From Mycobacterium spongiae (lineage in GTDB: Bacteria > Actinomycetota > Actinomycetes > Mycobacteriales > Mycobacteriaceae), in contig NZ_CP046600.1 of the NCBI RefSeq assembly GCF_018278905.1, forward strand, positions 3,596,001 to 3,660,000: DNA of 64,000 bases. Direction: 5' to 3'. The translations under genes and the position numbers were made by a program. How positions within the stretch are numbered: the first letter of the stretch is position 1; every line of letters starts with the position of its first letter. The notes beneath the pieces were generated by a model that saw nothing but the letters and a program-made list of their open reading frames with translations, did not search any database and was not told the DNA's origin. Shown piece by piece: positions 1-8,668 of this stretch.

Positions 1-32
1 TCGTGAGCTAGCCGCTGGATTTCCGATGCTTC

Positions 33-767
33 TCACATCGCAGCATCGTCAACCTCATAAGTGACTATGTTCGGCCCGGGACCGGCGCATTCGGAGGCTA
101 GCGGTTCCGAGAAAGCGATCACGTCGGCCACGAAATGCGTCGCTGCATCTAATAGTTGGGCATCGCGGGAGACGCACCCTACTTCCAGATGGTTGCGCGA
201 CCCTTCAGTCCAGTTTGCCGAACCCCACCGCACCGCCATAGGTCGAAATCTGGGACCGTCATCTACGATTCCGTATTCCGTTTCGTAGTTCATGAATTCG
301 ACTCGACCTATTACCAACATCTTCGCATGCAGGACCGGATTGTTGTGTTCGCCGTCCCTCCACCCCAGAATCCGCCACGACTCGATGACGTGCTCCACGA
401 CTTCCCTCGGGGTGCATGGGCCGACCACTACCGCCTTGCCGTCCTTCGCGGGAATTATGCCCGCCAGCCCCGCGATAGCTGAATTGGGAAATCCCCGCGG
501 GAATCCGCCGTCGTCACCCATGAGGCGAGTCACGGCCCTTCGGTTTTTCGTTCCGTTGTCGATCACGACACAAAGCGAGTTCAGCTCCGCAAGCCGGTCG
601 ATTACGGCCTTACTCGCCAGCCAGGGCACGCAGCCGATGGCGGCTGAGCCACCGCCAGTCGTGGCCAAGTGCTCATCCAGCACGGTGCACAGGCCGTCAA
701 CGACTCGCCCCCGAGCCACGCTCGCGCATCGCTGTCTGCGCCCCATGTACGCGGTCGGCCCGACCAC
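33..767 (-). CDS. PLD-like (HKD motif) domain protein
   Basis: The 244-residue product carries one phospholipase-D-type signature: HAK at residues 147-149 followed by GSANW at 182-186 and a Glu at 195, the H-x-K ... G-S-x-N layout of HKD nucleases and lipid hydrolases. The typical Asp after the Lys is not obvious. Only one HKD motif is present, so an active enzyme would need to dimerise, as single-motif bacterial PLD nucleases do. The GTG start lacks a clear ribosome binding site and the frame is open further upstream, so the N-terminus is uncertain. It lies 108 bases after another unknown gene on the same strand, next to an accessory island, so a defence or nuclease role is possible. That role is inference. 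Confidence 0.6.
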   Translation of the reverse strand: MVGPTAYMGRRQRCASVARGRVVDGLCTVLDEHLATTGGGSAAIGCVPWLASKAVIDRLAELNSLCVVIDNGTKNRRAVTRLMGDDGGFPRGFPNSAIAGLAGIIPAKDGKAVVVGPCTPREVVEHVIESWRILGWRDGEHNNPVLHAKMLVIGRVEFMNYETEYGIVDDGPRFRPMAVRWGSANWTEGSRNHLEVGCVSRDAQLLDAATHFVADVIAFSEPLASECAGPGPNIVTYEVDDAAM

Positions 768-875
768 TTGATGAACGGCTGGTAATCGCCGAGCGGCATG
801 CGTTGTATTACACCATCGTCCCAGCCGACACCGGTTTGCGTTCCCACATTGCGAGGAGCGCGCCCAGGACTTGGG

Positions 876-1502
876 TCAGCGCAAAGCGCGCGGCCGCTGC
901 GACGGCGGAACGTATAGCTTGTCGATGCGCTCAACACTGTCCGACGACTTCCCAAGCGCGACAAGGTAACTCTTGACAAAGTCGACGTCATAGCCGGCGT
1001 CCATCAGGATGTCTATGGGTGGAAAGTACTTGGCGGCAAAAAACCTTTCGCGTTGTCGCGCATAGCCGTTGTACCCGGCGTCATGCAGGTCTTGCAGTGC
1101 CTCTTGGATCTCGGGCGGCACGCCTGGGTGACGTTCGCTGGTCGCGAGGTCAAGAGCTTTCGTCGCCGCTGCCCACCCGATCACCTCGTGCGGGTGAACC
1201 GTCGCCACGCCGAACAGTTGCCGGTCAGCCAGCCGTACGCCGAGTTCCAGAAGCTTCAACGGCGGGTCGACGGCCAGCACGGGGCCGCCCCGCTCAGGGG
1301 GCTTACCGCGTGCGCTGGCGACGTTGTTGTTGGCGCTGAAGTTCTGGTGGTAGCCCTCCGTGCGCGCCGACATGTGAGGCAACAGCAGTGCCCGCTTACT
1401 CCAGTTGCTGCCGTTCTCGCACAGGTAGCCCTCCACCCCGGCGAATGCGTAGGCAAGGCCGTGCACGCTTCCGTCGACCCACACGTTGTCTACCGGTGAC
1501 AT
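876..1502 (-). CDS. hypothetical protein, 208 aa
   Basis: I do not recognise this family. The product is soluble, with no signal peptide or membrane segment and mixed alpha/beta composition. The middle contains an acidic and aromatic helix-like stretch (about residues 130-160). It is probably co-transcribed with the PLD-like gene downstream, since they share a strand and are 108 bases apart. Third-position GC is mycobacterial, which supports it as a real gene. Its position left of the tRNA-derived repeat suggests accessory DNA. Confidence 0.5.
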   Translation of the reverse strand: MSPVDNVWVDGSVHGLAYAFAGVEGYLCENGSNWSKRALLLPHMSARTEGYHQNFSANNNVASARGKPPERGGPVLAVDPPLKLLELGVRLADRQLFGVATVHPHEVIGWAAATKALDLATSERHPGVPPEIQEALQDLHDAGYNGYARQRERFFAAKYFPPIDILMDAGYDVDFVKSYLVALGKSSDSVERIDKLYVPPSQRPRALR

Positions 1503-1710
1503 GCGTCCATCATCTCAGCCGCCACCGACACCTACCGACGTGTCACGTCTATGCATCGCACGCCCCTCAGACACGCGGCCCAAGTACCGAGTTAACTAGC
1601 GCGCCGTCCGCCCCGGCGCGATCCCGCCGCGCGCCGCGACGACGTCGCGACGAACGGACTCAAGAGCCGATCCGAACAGCCTCGTAAGGCTATCGCCAGG
1701 TGTTTCTCAG

Positions 1711-1756
1711 TGGGGCGGGCGGGGCTCAAACCCGCGACCAACGGGTTATGAGAACC
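1711..1756 (-). repeat. 3' half of a CAT tRNA (candidate att site)
   Basis: Read on the minus strand, this contains an anticodon loop with CAT, a variable region, a T stem GCGGG/CCCGC around a TTTGAGC loop, and an acceptor 3' end CGCCCCA. It matches the intact tRNA-Met at 7463-7536 through CTCATAA, CCGTTGGTCG and CGCCCCA. The T stem differs but its pairing is conserved by compensating changes. There is no D arm or 5' half. Elements that integrate into tRNA 3' ends leave this arrangement, with an intact tRNA at one end and a 3' fragment at the other. The sequence differences mean it is not a fresh exact repeat. Confidence 0.65.
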
Positions 1757-1832
1757 TTGGTCGGGCGCTGTAGCAAACCAGAAAGATTCCGCCAGAGGTC
1801 CAATCTCCGCTGTAATCCCCTGTCTCCCAATT

Positions 1833-1864
1833 CCTCCGATTGGAATTTGCAGCCCAATCGGAGG
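1833..1864. terminator. hairpin downstream of the HEPN gene
   Basis: CCTCCGATTGG and CCAATCGGAGG form an 11-bp perfect inverted repeat around a 10-base loop. It lies about 160 bases past the stop of the HEPN-motif gene on the minus strand. No T run follows, as is common for mycobacterial terminators, so it could also be a protein-binding palindrome. Confidence 0.4.
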
Positions 1865-2022
1865 AGTTAGCGCATCGCAGCAAGCCAGTGCGCTACGAAA
1901 CTCTGCTGGCACAACGGGCTGTCGAGGTGGTTGTCAACAGCCGCGGCGGAGAGGCAGCAACTCTAGATCCATTGGCTGATCACGTTGGTGCTTGCTTCCC
2001 ATTGCGAGTGCGGTTCCCGCGC

Positions 2023-2622
2023 CTACACGTAGGAGTCGATGCCTGTCACGACGCGCTCTATCGTCGCTATTGCATCCAAGGCATCGCTATGGCTCAGCGG
2101 GTATAGCGCCCCCACTCCGGCGGGGTCAACATCGCAGCGGTGCACAATTCCGTTCCGCCGTCTCACGATCAGATTCACTTCCGTCTTCGTGTTGTTTGCC
2201 GCATTTCCAAATGCTCCCACCCACAGACCGGCGACACCAACCATCGCAAAAGCCTTGGCTACATCATCCGGCTTCTGAAATGTCTCCTGACTCAGCCGCT
2301 CGTTAATTGCCGCTCGCGCTCTGAGCTCAAGATCCACTGATGTCGGTGCGCACGTCAACTCGCCAACGGCAGATACATGCAGACCCACACGACTTGCGCT
2401 ACCAGGCGGACGCGAGCCCTTTACGATGTCGACTGCAAAGTCAAGCACAACGTCATGTACGTAGGAGTCTAACGCCGCGACACATTGAACAAGCGCTGCC
2501 CTGTACATATCAGTTGCATCGACAGTTCCGACCGTAATGTCCGCGATCGCTTGACCCAAACCAACAAGCTCTCGACAACGAGTGATATTCGCTTGGAACT
2601 GCGCATGTCTTTTCGCCGGCAT
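2023..2622 (-). CDS. HEPN-motif protein (candidate RNase toxin/effector)
   Basis: The 199-residue helical protein has RRNGIVH near residue 155, matching the R-(N)-x4-6-H signature of HEPN ribonucleases. An upstream helix (ALVQCVAALDSYVHDVV) resembles the first helices of the RiboL-PSP-HEPN group. HEPN proteins are commonly RNases in toxin-antitoxin and abortive-infection systems. The gene begins 11 bases after the ParA-like ATPase, so the two almost certainly form an operon. The assignment rests on the short motif and helical pattern, not on a domain search. A non-catalytic HEPN scaffold is possible. Confidence 0.6.
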   Translation of the reverse strand: MPAKRHAQFQANITRCRELVGLGQAIADITVGTVDATDMYRAALVQCVAALDSYVHDVVLDFAVDIVKGSRPPGSASRVGLHVSAVGELTCAPTSVDLELRARAAINERLSQETFQKPDDVAKAFAMVGVAGLWVGAFGNAANNTKTEVNLIVRRRNGIVHRCDVDPAGVGALYPLSHSDALDAIATIERVVTGIDSYV

Positions 2623-2633
2623 CTGCGCGGCCT

Positions 2634-3674
2634 TTAGGACGTCAACTTCTCGATGCGCTCAGCGAGCTCATCAAACTCTCCGTTGAACCGGTCAATATTC
2701 TCCTTCTGCGCATCCCAAACCACCCCTACGCTACCGAGGTCCGCTTGCGAAAGGGCGAATACAGGTTTGCGAACTTCTTGCGATATTGCAATCAGAGTAT
2801 TGAAGTCCTGAATTTGCGCCAGCTGGTAGTGATCATCGAGACCCGCTTCCGCATACTTAGCTGTATCAAGCATAATGGACTCAGAGGTCAACACTGGAAC
2901 AAGAGAGTCTTTAACGACTTCATTCAGTTTGTCGAAATACCTCTGAAAGGCCTGGGTGGGCTTTTTGCTTTTGATCCTGAATCGCTGAACCAAAACGCCA
3001 AGGAACTTTAGATTCGGCGCAGGGAACGGATAGTCTGCATCCTTTAACGCTTCGAGGTTCGCGGCGCGCTTCGCCCAACGTACCCACAGCGGAATCACTC
3101 GAGAAAGCGAGTCGATGGCCATTACCGAGAACACGTCTGGACTGCAGGGAACAAAGAAATAGTCAGCAATCGAAACAAGATTTTGATTAATTGCCCCCAG
3201 ACCAGGGCTTAAGTCAATGAGAACATAATCGGCATCATATTTTTCGGCGGTAATATCAAACAGATGGGCGAAACTTCCAGGCAGGTTTCGAAGCCCCAAC
3301 AATGATTCGGATAGTTGTTGCGAAATACCTAGAGAGGTTTCATCTTCAGCCAGGGAGATGTGCCCGGGGATTAGGTACAAATTATCCAGGCCTGAGACCG
3401 AAACGCACTCAACGGGCTCGAGCGGGACCGGCCGAGATTTAAATGCTGGCTCCAAAGCCTCTTTCAGATTACGACCAGGGTTGTTCTTGTAGAATTCGTC
3501 AAGCGCATCCTCACCGCTCAGATCTAGAACCATTCCGGTCAAGTTGCACTGCGGATCAGCGTCGACCAGGATCACTTTGGAACCACGCGAAGCGAGCATC
3601 CAACCAAGGTTGAAGCACGTTGTCGTCTTGCTGACGCCACCCTTGTTGTTGAACAAAGCTATCTTCGCGACCAA
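2634..3674 (-). CDS. ParA/MinD-type P-loop ATPase
   Basis: The protein begins with a deviant Walker A motif, KGGVSKTTT, typical of ParA/Soj/MinD ATPases, followed by DADPQCNLT (A') and the Walker B stretch VLIDLSPGL. At about 345 residues it is longer than chromosomal ParA and has a C-terminal extension after residue 260. I chose TTG at 3674 because it gives the usual start M-V-A-K-I-A-L and has AAGAGG a few bases upstream. A GTG at 3689 is also open. No ParB or centromere-like repeats are nearby. Its partner is the HEPN gene, which argues for a defence or plasmid-derived cassette rather than chromosome segregation. Codon use is less GC-rich than in neighbouring core genes, suggesting transfer. 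Confidence 0.8.
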   Translation of the reverse strand: MVAKIALFNNKGGVSKTTTCFNLGWMLASRGSKVILVDADPQCNLTGMVLDLSGEDALDEFYKNNPGRNLKEALEPAFKSRPVPLEPVECVSVSGLDNLYLIPGHISLAEDETSLGISQQLSESLLGLRNLPGSFAHLFDITAEKYDADYVLIDLSPGLGAINQNLVSIADYFFVPCSPDVFSVMAIDSLSRVIPLWVRWAKRAANLEALKDADYPFPAPNLKFLGVLVQRFRIKSKKPTQAFQRYFDKLNEVVKDSLVPVLTSESIMLDTAKYAEAGLDDHYQLAQIQDFNTLIAISQEVRKPVFALSQADLGSVGVVWDAQKENIDRFNGEFDELAERIEKLTS

Positions 3675-3852
3675 TTCGCCCTCTTCCACTCAGAACAACT
3701 AAGGAAGTCTAGCCGGTAGCCATCTTCACATCGAGCAACCTCGACTGCCATCGAGCCAAACAGGTTCGTTCCCGTGGGGGCGAAGCTAGCGCGCCGAGTG
3801 CCGCCACCCCGTCGGCTTGCGACGCGACTAGACATCCCAGGGTTTTAAGGTG

Positions 3853-5064
3853 TCAAGCGGCAGTTGGGGTGCGGTGTGCCCAGGCGGTGTGTTCGTCGTA
3901 TCGGGTGTGGTGTCGTAGGCAGCCGTGCAGGATGGCGACGAGACGGTTGGCTAGGGCGCGTAAGGCTTGGTGGTGGGTGTCGCCGGCGCCGCGGTGTTGG
4001 TCGTAGAACGCGCGGGCGCCGGGGCTGGCCACCAGGGCGCAGAAGGCCCATTGGTCGATGGCGTCGTTGAGACGGCGGTTGCGTGCGTGGCGGGCCAGCA
4101 CGGCGCGTTTCTTGCCCGACGCAACAGTCAAAGGTGAGGTTCCGGCGTAGTTTTTGCGAGACTTGGCATCGGTGTAGCGATTCGGGTCGTCCCCGAACTC
4201 ACCGAGCACCCGGGCGCCGAGTACAGCACCGAGTCCTGGCAGGGAGAGGTAGATGTCGGCGTCCGGGTGTGTCTCAAAATGGTCGGCGAGGCTGGCCTCG
4301 AGCTCGTTAATCTGGCGGTTGAGCTCTGCGATGATGCTGACCGCGGCGCGGGTGCTGGCCGCGAACGCGGCGCTGACCGCTGCGGGTGCCGATAGCTGCT
4401 CGGTGCGCAGCGCGGCGAGGATTTCGCGGGCGCGGGCGGCGATATAGCGCTGGCGCCCGCCGCGTTTGAGCGCAGACTGGATCGCTGGCAGGCTCAGCCG
4501 GGTGGCCTGTTCTGGGGTAGGGGCGCGCCTGAGCACCTCCAGGGTGTCGCCGTGGGCGAGGTCCTCGAAAGCCGCCAGTGCGCTCGGGTAGTACTCCCGC
4601 AACGTGCTGCGCAGCGCGTTGGTGTGGCGGGTGCGTGCCCAAATCAGGTTCTGATGTGCGCGGGCCAGAACTTTGATGGCTTCAGCGGTGGAGCTGTCGC
4701 CGGCGAGCGAGCGATGGTTGTGTCGATCAGTGCGCACCAAGTCAGCCAGCAGTTTGGCATCGCTGGCATCGGATTTGGCTCCCGAGACGTGGTGGCGATC
4801 GCGGTAGCGGGCCACCGCCAGGGGATTGATCGCAAACACCTGATAGCCGGCCGCCGCCAGGGCGCCCACCCACAAGCCCCGGTCGGTTTCGATGCCGATC
4901 ACCACCTGACCCGGCTCCTCGGCGTGCGCCGCGATCAGCTCGTGGAGCTGGCGAACGCCGGTCAAGCCTTCAGAGAGCCGCCGTGACGCCAACCGCGTAC
5001 CGGCCTGGTCCATCACATGCACGTCGTGATGGTCTTCGGCCCAGTCGTCTCCGATGAAAATCAC
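3853..5064 (-). mobile_element. IS110-family transposase (DEDD type)
   Basis: The 403-residue product has the two IS110 domains. The N-terminal RuvC-like DEDD part shows IGDDWAEDHH, IGIETDRG and SDASDAKLLADLVRTD. The C-terminal Transposase_20 part shows SLPGLGAVLGARVLGEFGDD and KNYAGTSP...SGKK with the conserved Ser. The start is GTG at 5064, preceded by GGAGGAGGA; an ATG further upstream at 5121 would add residues unlike the family. IS110 elements have no conventional inverted repeats, and none is evident here. Recent work shows that IS110 recombinases use a bridge RNA from the non-coding end, which here would lie in the bases above 5064. The gene is intact and may be active. Confidence 0.9.
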
Positions 5065-5400
5065 CCGATGTCCTCCTCCGATTTCCGGTTGTGAGATGAG
5101 CCGAGGGCGCCCGGGCGGCAACCTAATGGATCAGTGCTCCACACCGGCACGACATCCCATCAGCGCTACGGGCAACCCCACCATCCGACCGGGGCACGAT
5201 CTAGTCGTAGAAGTCCACACTCGCTTCAGGCTGCAGAAGTGCTCACCGGCCGGTGGCTCTCAGACCAGCCTCTCCCAACCGAACCCTTACCGATGGAAGC
5301 CCCGCCGATCCATTCCCATTAGGCTCCTACGCATACCCCTGTGACCACTTCTTTAGCTTCAGCTCCACCTAATTGGTTGCTGCGTGGCGTTTGGCCGTGT
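5065..5400 (-). ncRNA. candidate IS110 bridge-RNA region
   Basis: This gene-free stretch directly upstream of the IS110 recombinase has no supported ORF. In IS110-group elements the end upstream of the recombinase encodes a structured bridge RNA. I did not fold it and cannot define its ends; the call is based only on position and family knowledge. Confidence 0.3.
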
Positions 5401-5780
5401 CATCGTTTCACGCATGACGCAGTGCAGGGGCAAAGATGCCTGAAGGCAGCCAATGAGGCGGCGGAGCCGCTCCTGGTCGCTGGCCCATCATGCGACGGGC
5501 AGCGCAAGAAGTTGATAGCGGGTGACGACTGGGAGCTGCAGCATTCGGAGCAGTCGGTCACCGGCACGTCGAAACCAACGATTCTGACGGGTGAGTCGCT
5601 ACAAGCACTAGACCAGTAGATCCTGCTAGAAGCACCCCACACGCATTGCGAGTGGCAGCCACGGCCGTCACCTTGTCCCGCTATGCGTTCAGCGTTGCTG
5701 TGATCCAAAGGAACGCGAACTGGTCCTGGCCATCCCGCTCAATATGCTCCCTGACGTGGGAACTTCTTTCAGCATGTTAC
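5401..5780. other. gene-free stretch between IS remnants
   Basis: No ORF here resembles a protein I recognise. It probably holds decayed insertion-sequence DNA between the IS110 end and the IS3 remnant. Confidence 0.4.
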
Positions 5781-5921
5781 GCCACCGCAGAATGGGTCGA
5801 CTGGTTCAACCACCGACGGCTCTACGAGTACTGCGGAGACGTTGCGCCAGCAGACCTAGAGAACGCCTACTACCATCAAACCCAGCCCAGCCACCCGGTC
5901 GGGAGCTCAGAAGCAAAGTGA
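5781..5921 (+). pseudogene. IS3-family transposase OrfB C-terminal remnant
   Basis: The translation contains TAEWVDWFNHRRLYEYCG followed by a PADLENAYYHQ-like tail. This is the end of the integrase core and the C-terminus of IS3-family OrfB proteins. The catalytic DDE residues and everything upstream are missing, so this is a fragment of about 45 codons. It shows that the island has received several insertions. Confidence 0.8.
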
Positions 5922-5972
5922 CCGGACGCGCCGGGGGATTCAGTCGACCGACCTCGGGCGGTTGAGCGCCGG

Positions 5973-7250
5973 TTAAAAGCCGGTGCGGTATTTGTAGACG
6001 ATCGGTGTTAGTTCGCCCTTATCAACCTCCCAAGGCATGCTTAAAACCAATTCTCCACCGGTGGCTGCAGGTTGGTCTCCGCTGCGATCGAGAGTGATGT
6101 TGCGGACAACCGCCAAGGCGTTGTTCGGGTGTTCGGCCCGGTGGAGATCGACCTCGTTGCTGGTCAGGACTACCTCTGCGCCGTCGGTGGTGGTGCCCTT
6201 CACCTCGACTTTGACAAACTCTTGGCCTTTGGTCGCGTGCACGTCGTAGGACTCGGTGTTGCCGACATCCTTAGTTGAATAACCGAATTCGTCCTCGAGG
6301 CAGTCACGCGTGACCTGTACAGCCCGCTCTTCGATCGCAGTTTTCTGCGCAGCGGTGAGGCGTGTACCGAACATGCGTCGCGGATTACTCACCGACTCGA
6401 CTGCAGCGATTGCGTCCGCGACTTCCGGGGACCTACCGACATCTGTGGTTGACCCCAGATCAGCCAAACCGAGTTGCTGCAGTAGCGGCAGAAACCCCGG
6501 TTCGCTCCCTGTCAAGTTCGCGACAACGTCGACCGCGGCCGCCACGAAGGCTTTCCTCGCCCTCTCTGGCCAGGTGTCTTCGTCTGATATGCGGTCGTAC
6601 ACCGACTTTGATAGACCAGCGGCGAGGTTCAGCGACTTCACGTGCGATTCGCTGACTGGCTGCGCACCCGCGGGCTTCTCTAACTCCCACAGCAACGATC
6701 CATCTAGCGCGATCCAAGGCATCACCGGGTCAGGACCGGTCTGCGCGACCGCGAACGGCGCCAGGATGTCCGCTAACTCGTCACGGACATCTTGAAACGG
6801 AACCATTCGCGGCAGCCCGGCCCGCGCTCGGGCAATAGCCCATAGGAGCACGACGTACTGGTACGGCGCTGGCCTGCCATGGGTTCGATCGACACGCAGT
6901 TGACTGATGTCATGTAGCACTCCGCTGTCGACAAAAAACCCCCGTCGCTTGAGAAGTGTGACGACACTCTCGAAGCCACCGCTGAAGTCTTGGCTGGTGA
7001 GGTACTTGCGACCCGCACCGAGACCGTGCGCTATTCCGACGACCGTCTTCGAGTCATAAAACCTGCCACTGTGGACAAGTCGATAGGCGAGAGCCCGCCC
7101 GAAGTGAAGTTGCTTGCGAATCTCCGGACCGTCGACCGGATCGTCCAGTAGAGCAATCGCGCCGAGCACATCCTCACGCCGGATGTCGCTAATCGCCATC
7201 GCGTCATCATATGAAGGCACCGGGCTGCAAGATGATGAATTCTTCGACAC
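5973..7250 (-). CDS. SBD-like + DUF3883 nuclease, candidate type IV restriction enzyme
   Basis: Three parts can be seen in this roughly 425-residue protein. Residues 1-110 are an alpha-helical lead. Residues about 125-190 (PYQYVVLLWAIARARAG, RMVPFQDVRDEL, MPWIALDGSLLWELE) resemble the sulfur-binding domain of ScoMcrA-type endonucleases. Residues about 320-425 carry ESYDVHATKGQEF, VEVKGTTTDGAEVVLTSNE and a following basic segment, as in DUF3883/Mrr-like PD-(D/E)xK nucleases (the E-V-K triad is visible). That combination suggests cleavage of modified, possibly phosphorothioated, DNA. The start is either GTG at 7250 or ATG at 7199; neither has a good ribosome binding site. Location between a half-tRNA and tRNA-Met fits a defence island. 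The function is inferred from motifs only. Confidence 0.7.
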   Translation of the reverse strand: MSKNSSSCSPVPSYDDAMAISDIRREDVLGAIALLDDPVDGPEIRKQLHFGRALAYRLVHSGRFYDSKTVVGIAHGLGAGRKYLTSQDFSGGFESVVTLLKRRGFFVDSGVLHDISQLRVDRTHGRPAPYQYVVLLWAIARARAGLPRMVPFQDVRDELADILAPFAVAQTGPDPVMPWIALDGSLLWELEKPAGAQPVSESHVKSLNLAAGLSKSVYDRISDEDTWPERARKAFVAAAVDVVANLTGSEPGFLPLLQQLGLADLGSTTDVGRSPEVADAIAAVESVSNPRRMFGTRLTAAQKTAIEERAVQVTRDCLEDEFGYSTKDVGNTESYDVHATKGQEFVKVEVKGTTTDGAEVVLTSNEVDLHRAEHPNNALAVVRNITLDRSGDQPAATGGELVLSMPWEVDKGELTPIVYKYRTGF

Positions 7251-7462
7251 GCTTTGAGTCAGCGGCTAACCCTGGCGTCAAGTCCTCATGCGTTGACAGC
7301 CGTGGGCACTTCGCCATGGTCAGCCTGCAAGGGTTGCTGGTGGACCCGCCTGCCGGTCTAGGTGACCCCGCTGCTAACGCGCCCCTGACGCGAGGCTGTT
7401 TTCGGGGTGCTTGAAGCGGCCAAACAACCGCGCAATAGCGCCTGAAACTGTGATTATGCTTG

Positions 7463-7536
7463 TGGGGCGAGTCGGACTCGAACCGACGACCAACGGATTA
7501 TGAGTCCGCGGCTCTAACCAACTGAGCTACCGCCCC
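7463..7536 (-). tRNA. tRNA-Met (CAT)
   Basis: The 74-base cloverleaf has acceptor stem GGGGCGG paired with TCGCCCC, D arm AGCTCAGTTGGTTAGAGC, anticodon loop ACTCATAAT with CAT, and T loop GTTCGAGTC, ending in discriminator A. The CCA is not encoded. Anticodon CAT could also mean tRNA-Ile2 with lysidine, but elongator Met is more likely. It marks the right edge of the accessory island. Confidence 0.9.
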
Positions 7537-7544
7537 GTGACTAG

Positions 7545-7727
7545 CTAGCTGCGGATATTGTCTCCCATCCCGTGGACTCGGCCGCCACCTACCGCGGTGC
7601 TGACGACCGCGTTGCCGAAGGCGCTCGCGACGACAGCCAAGTCATCACTGAGCAAGTGCCCGTAGCGATCAAACGTCAGGGCCGCTCTCGCGGGGCCCAG
7701 AAGCATCTGCACAACCCTTGACACTAG
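7545..7727 (-). pseudogene. tyrosine recombinase (integrase) C-terminal remnant
   Basis: The translation VVQMLLGPARAALTFDRYGH plus the following LLSDDLAVVASAF matches the end of phage-type integrases, including the catalytic Tyr in the RYGH box. The His and Arg boxes upstream and the whole N-terminus are missing. It sits 9 bases beyond the 5' end of tRNA-Met. From memory, H37Rv also has an integrase fragment (Rv2309c) just upstream of this syntenic block. Confidence 0.75.
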
Positions 7728-7781
7728 CGCCCGGGCTGGGCACCAACGACGCCGTGGTGTGCGGTAGCCAGGGCGGCACAA

Positions 7782-8056
7782 GTCCTAAGATCCCCGCAGC
7801 GTCGCACGAATTGCCGAATGCGCTGTGGCAGTCCTAGACAGCCACACGCTCGCCTCGATGGCTCGGCAGCACCAGACCGGGAGCACGGCAGTCACCTACA
7901 CCGCTTGTCCTGGTTGTCGATTCGGCAACGCAGACAGTGCCCCTGCCGTTCACGTACATGCTCGGTGAGCGGAGAGCTAGCTCACACTCCCCACGTGGTT
8001 GTGTCGAAGCGCATCAGCCTGATTGAAGTGCCGTCAGCCGTGGCCAAGCCGCAGGG
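7782..8056. other. intergenic region without recognised features
   Basis: Between the integrase remnant and the next gene I see no ORF with protein-like composition. Confidence 0.4.
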
Positions 8057-8407
8057 TCAGCGTCTTGAATCGTCTGTGGCGCCCCAAGGAACCGAATCGG
8101 CCGGTTCGGTCGTCGTGGTCAGCCCGAGGCCAGCGTCGTCGATGCGCCGGCGGATCGCTGGAAGGTGGACTGTGTTGTGGCTGAGGCGCGCCCAGGTGGG
8201 CCAGCCCTCAAGGGCGGCCATCACATCGTGGAACGTCACTCCAGGGCGGCTGATGGCCACCGTACGGCCATTGTCAGGCCGGCTTTTGGCGATCACCGCG
8301 ATCAGTTGGCCGGCGTCTGGCAACTGGGTGTCGCGGCGGAAGCGTAGCTGGTAGGGCCGGCCGTCATCATCGAGGAAGTCAAAGGCCAGCGCATAGTCGA
8401 TGTCCAT
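8057..8407 (-). CDS. hypothetical protein, 116 aa
   Basis: This small acidic protein starts MDIDYALAFDFLDDDG. ATG at 8407 is chosen because GAAGGGAA lies at suitable distance upstream; the longer reading back to 8476 has no such signal. The sequence predicts a compact alpha/beta fold with no membrane segment. It is transcribed divergently from the LysR regulator, which makes it the likely regulatory target. I do not recognise the family. Confidence 0.55.
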   Translation of the reverse strand: MDIDYALAFDFLDDDGRPYQLRFRRDTQLPDAGQLIAVIAKSRPDNGRTVAISRPGVTFHDVMAALEGWPTWARLSHNTVHLPAIRRRIDDAGLGLTTTTEPADSVPWGATDDSRR

Positions 8408-8668
8408 GTGTGTTCCCTTCTCGTAGCGTGGCGCGGATTTGTCGGTGGAGTCGTATGGGGCTTCAGCGGACGGCACGGCACACCGGCCCGTGCCGTTCCG
8501 GCATTCGGGGTGGTCAGCTCGCTGCGGGGGTGTGGGCTATGCAGCTCGGGGTTCAAGCTCGCCGAGGATGCGGCTTAGCGCGTCGTCACAGGGTGTTGCG
8601 CTGTGAGGAGGACATCGTCTCCAGCGATGCCCTTCCGTCCGTCGGCTTCCAACGTGCCGATGGTCCAG

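Larger units (their letters stand above)
1503..2022. other. gene-free stretch with tRNA-half and hairpin
   Basis: I see no convincing gene in these 520 bases. The only recognisable elements are a 3' half-tRNA at 1711-1756 and an inverted repeat at 1833-1864, listed separately. Confidence 0.5.

Noticed and set aside
602-991. 129-codon minus-strand frame bridging the first two genes
   Set aside because: Considered as a frameshifted extension of the PLD-like gene, but its translation is Arg/Ser-rich shadow-like and shows no first HKD motif.
2634-3674. Plasmid or chromosome partition locus (parAB)
   Set aside because: No ParB homologue or centromere-like iterons nearby; the partner gene has a HEPN motif instead.
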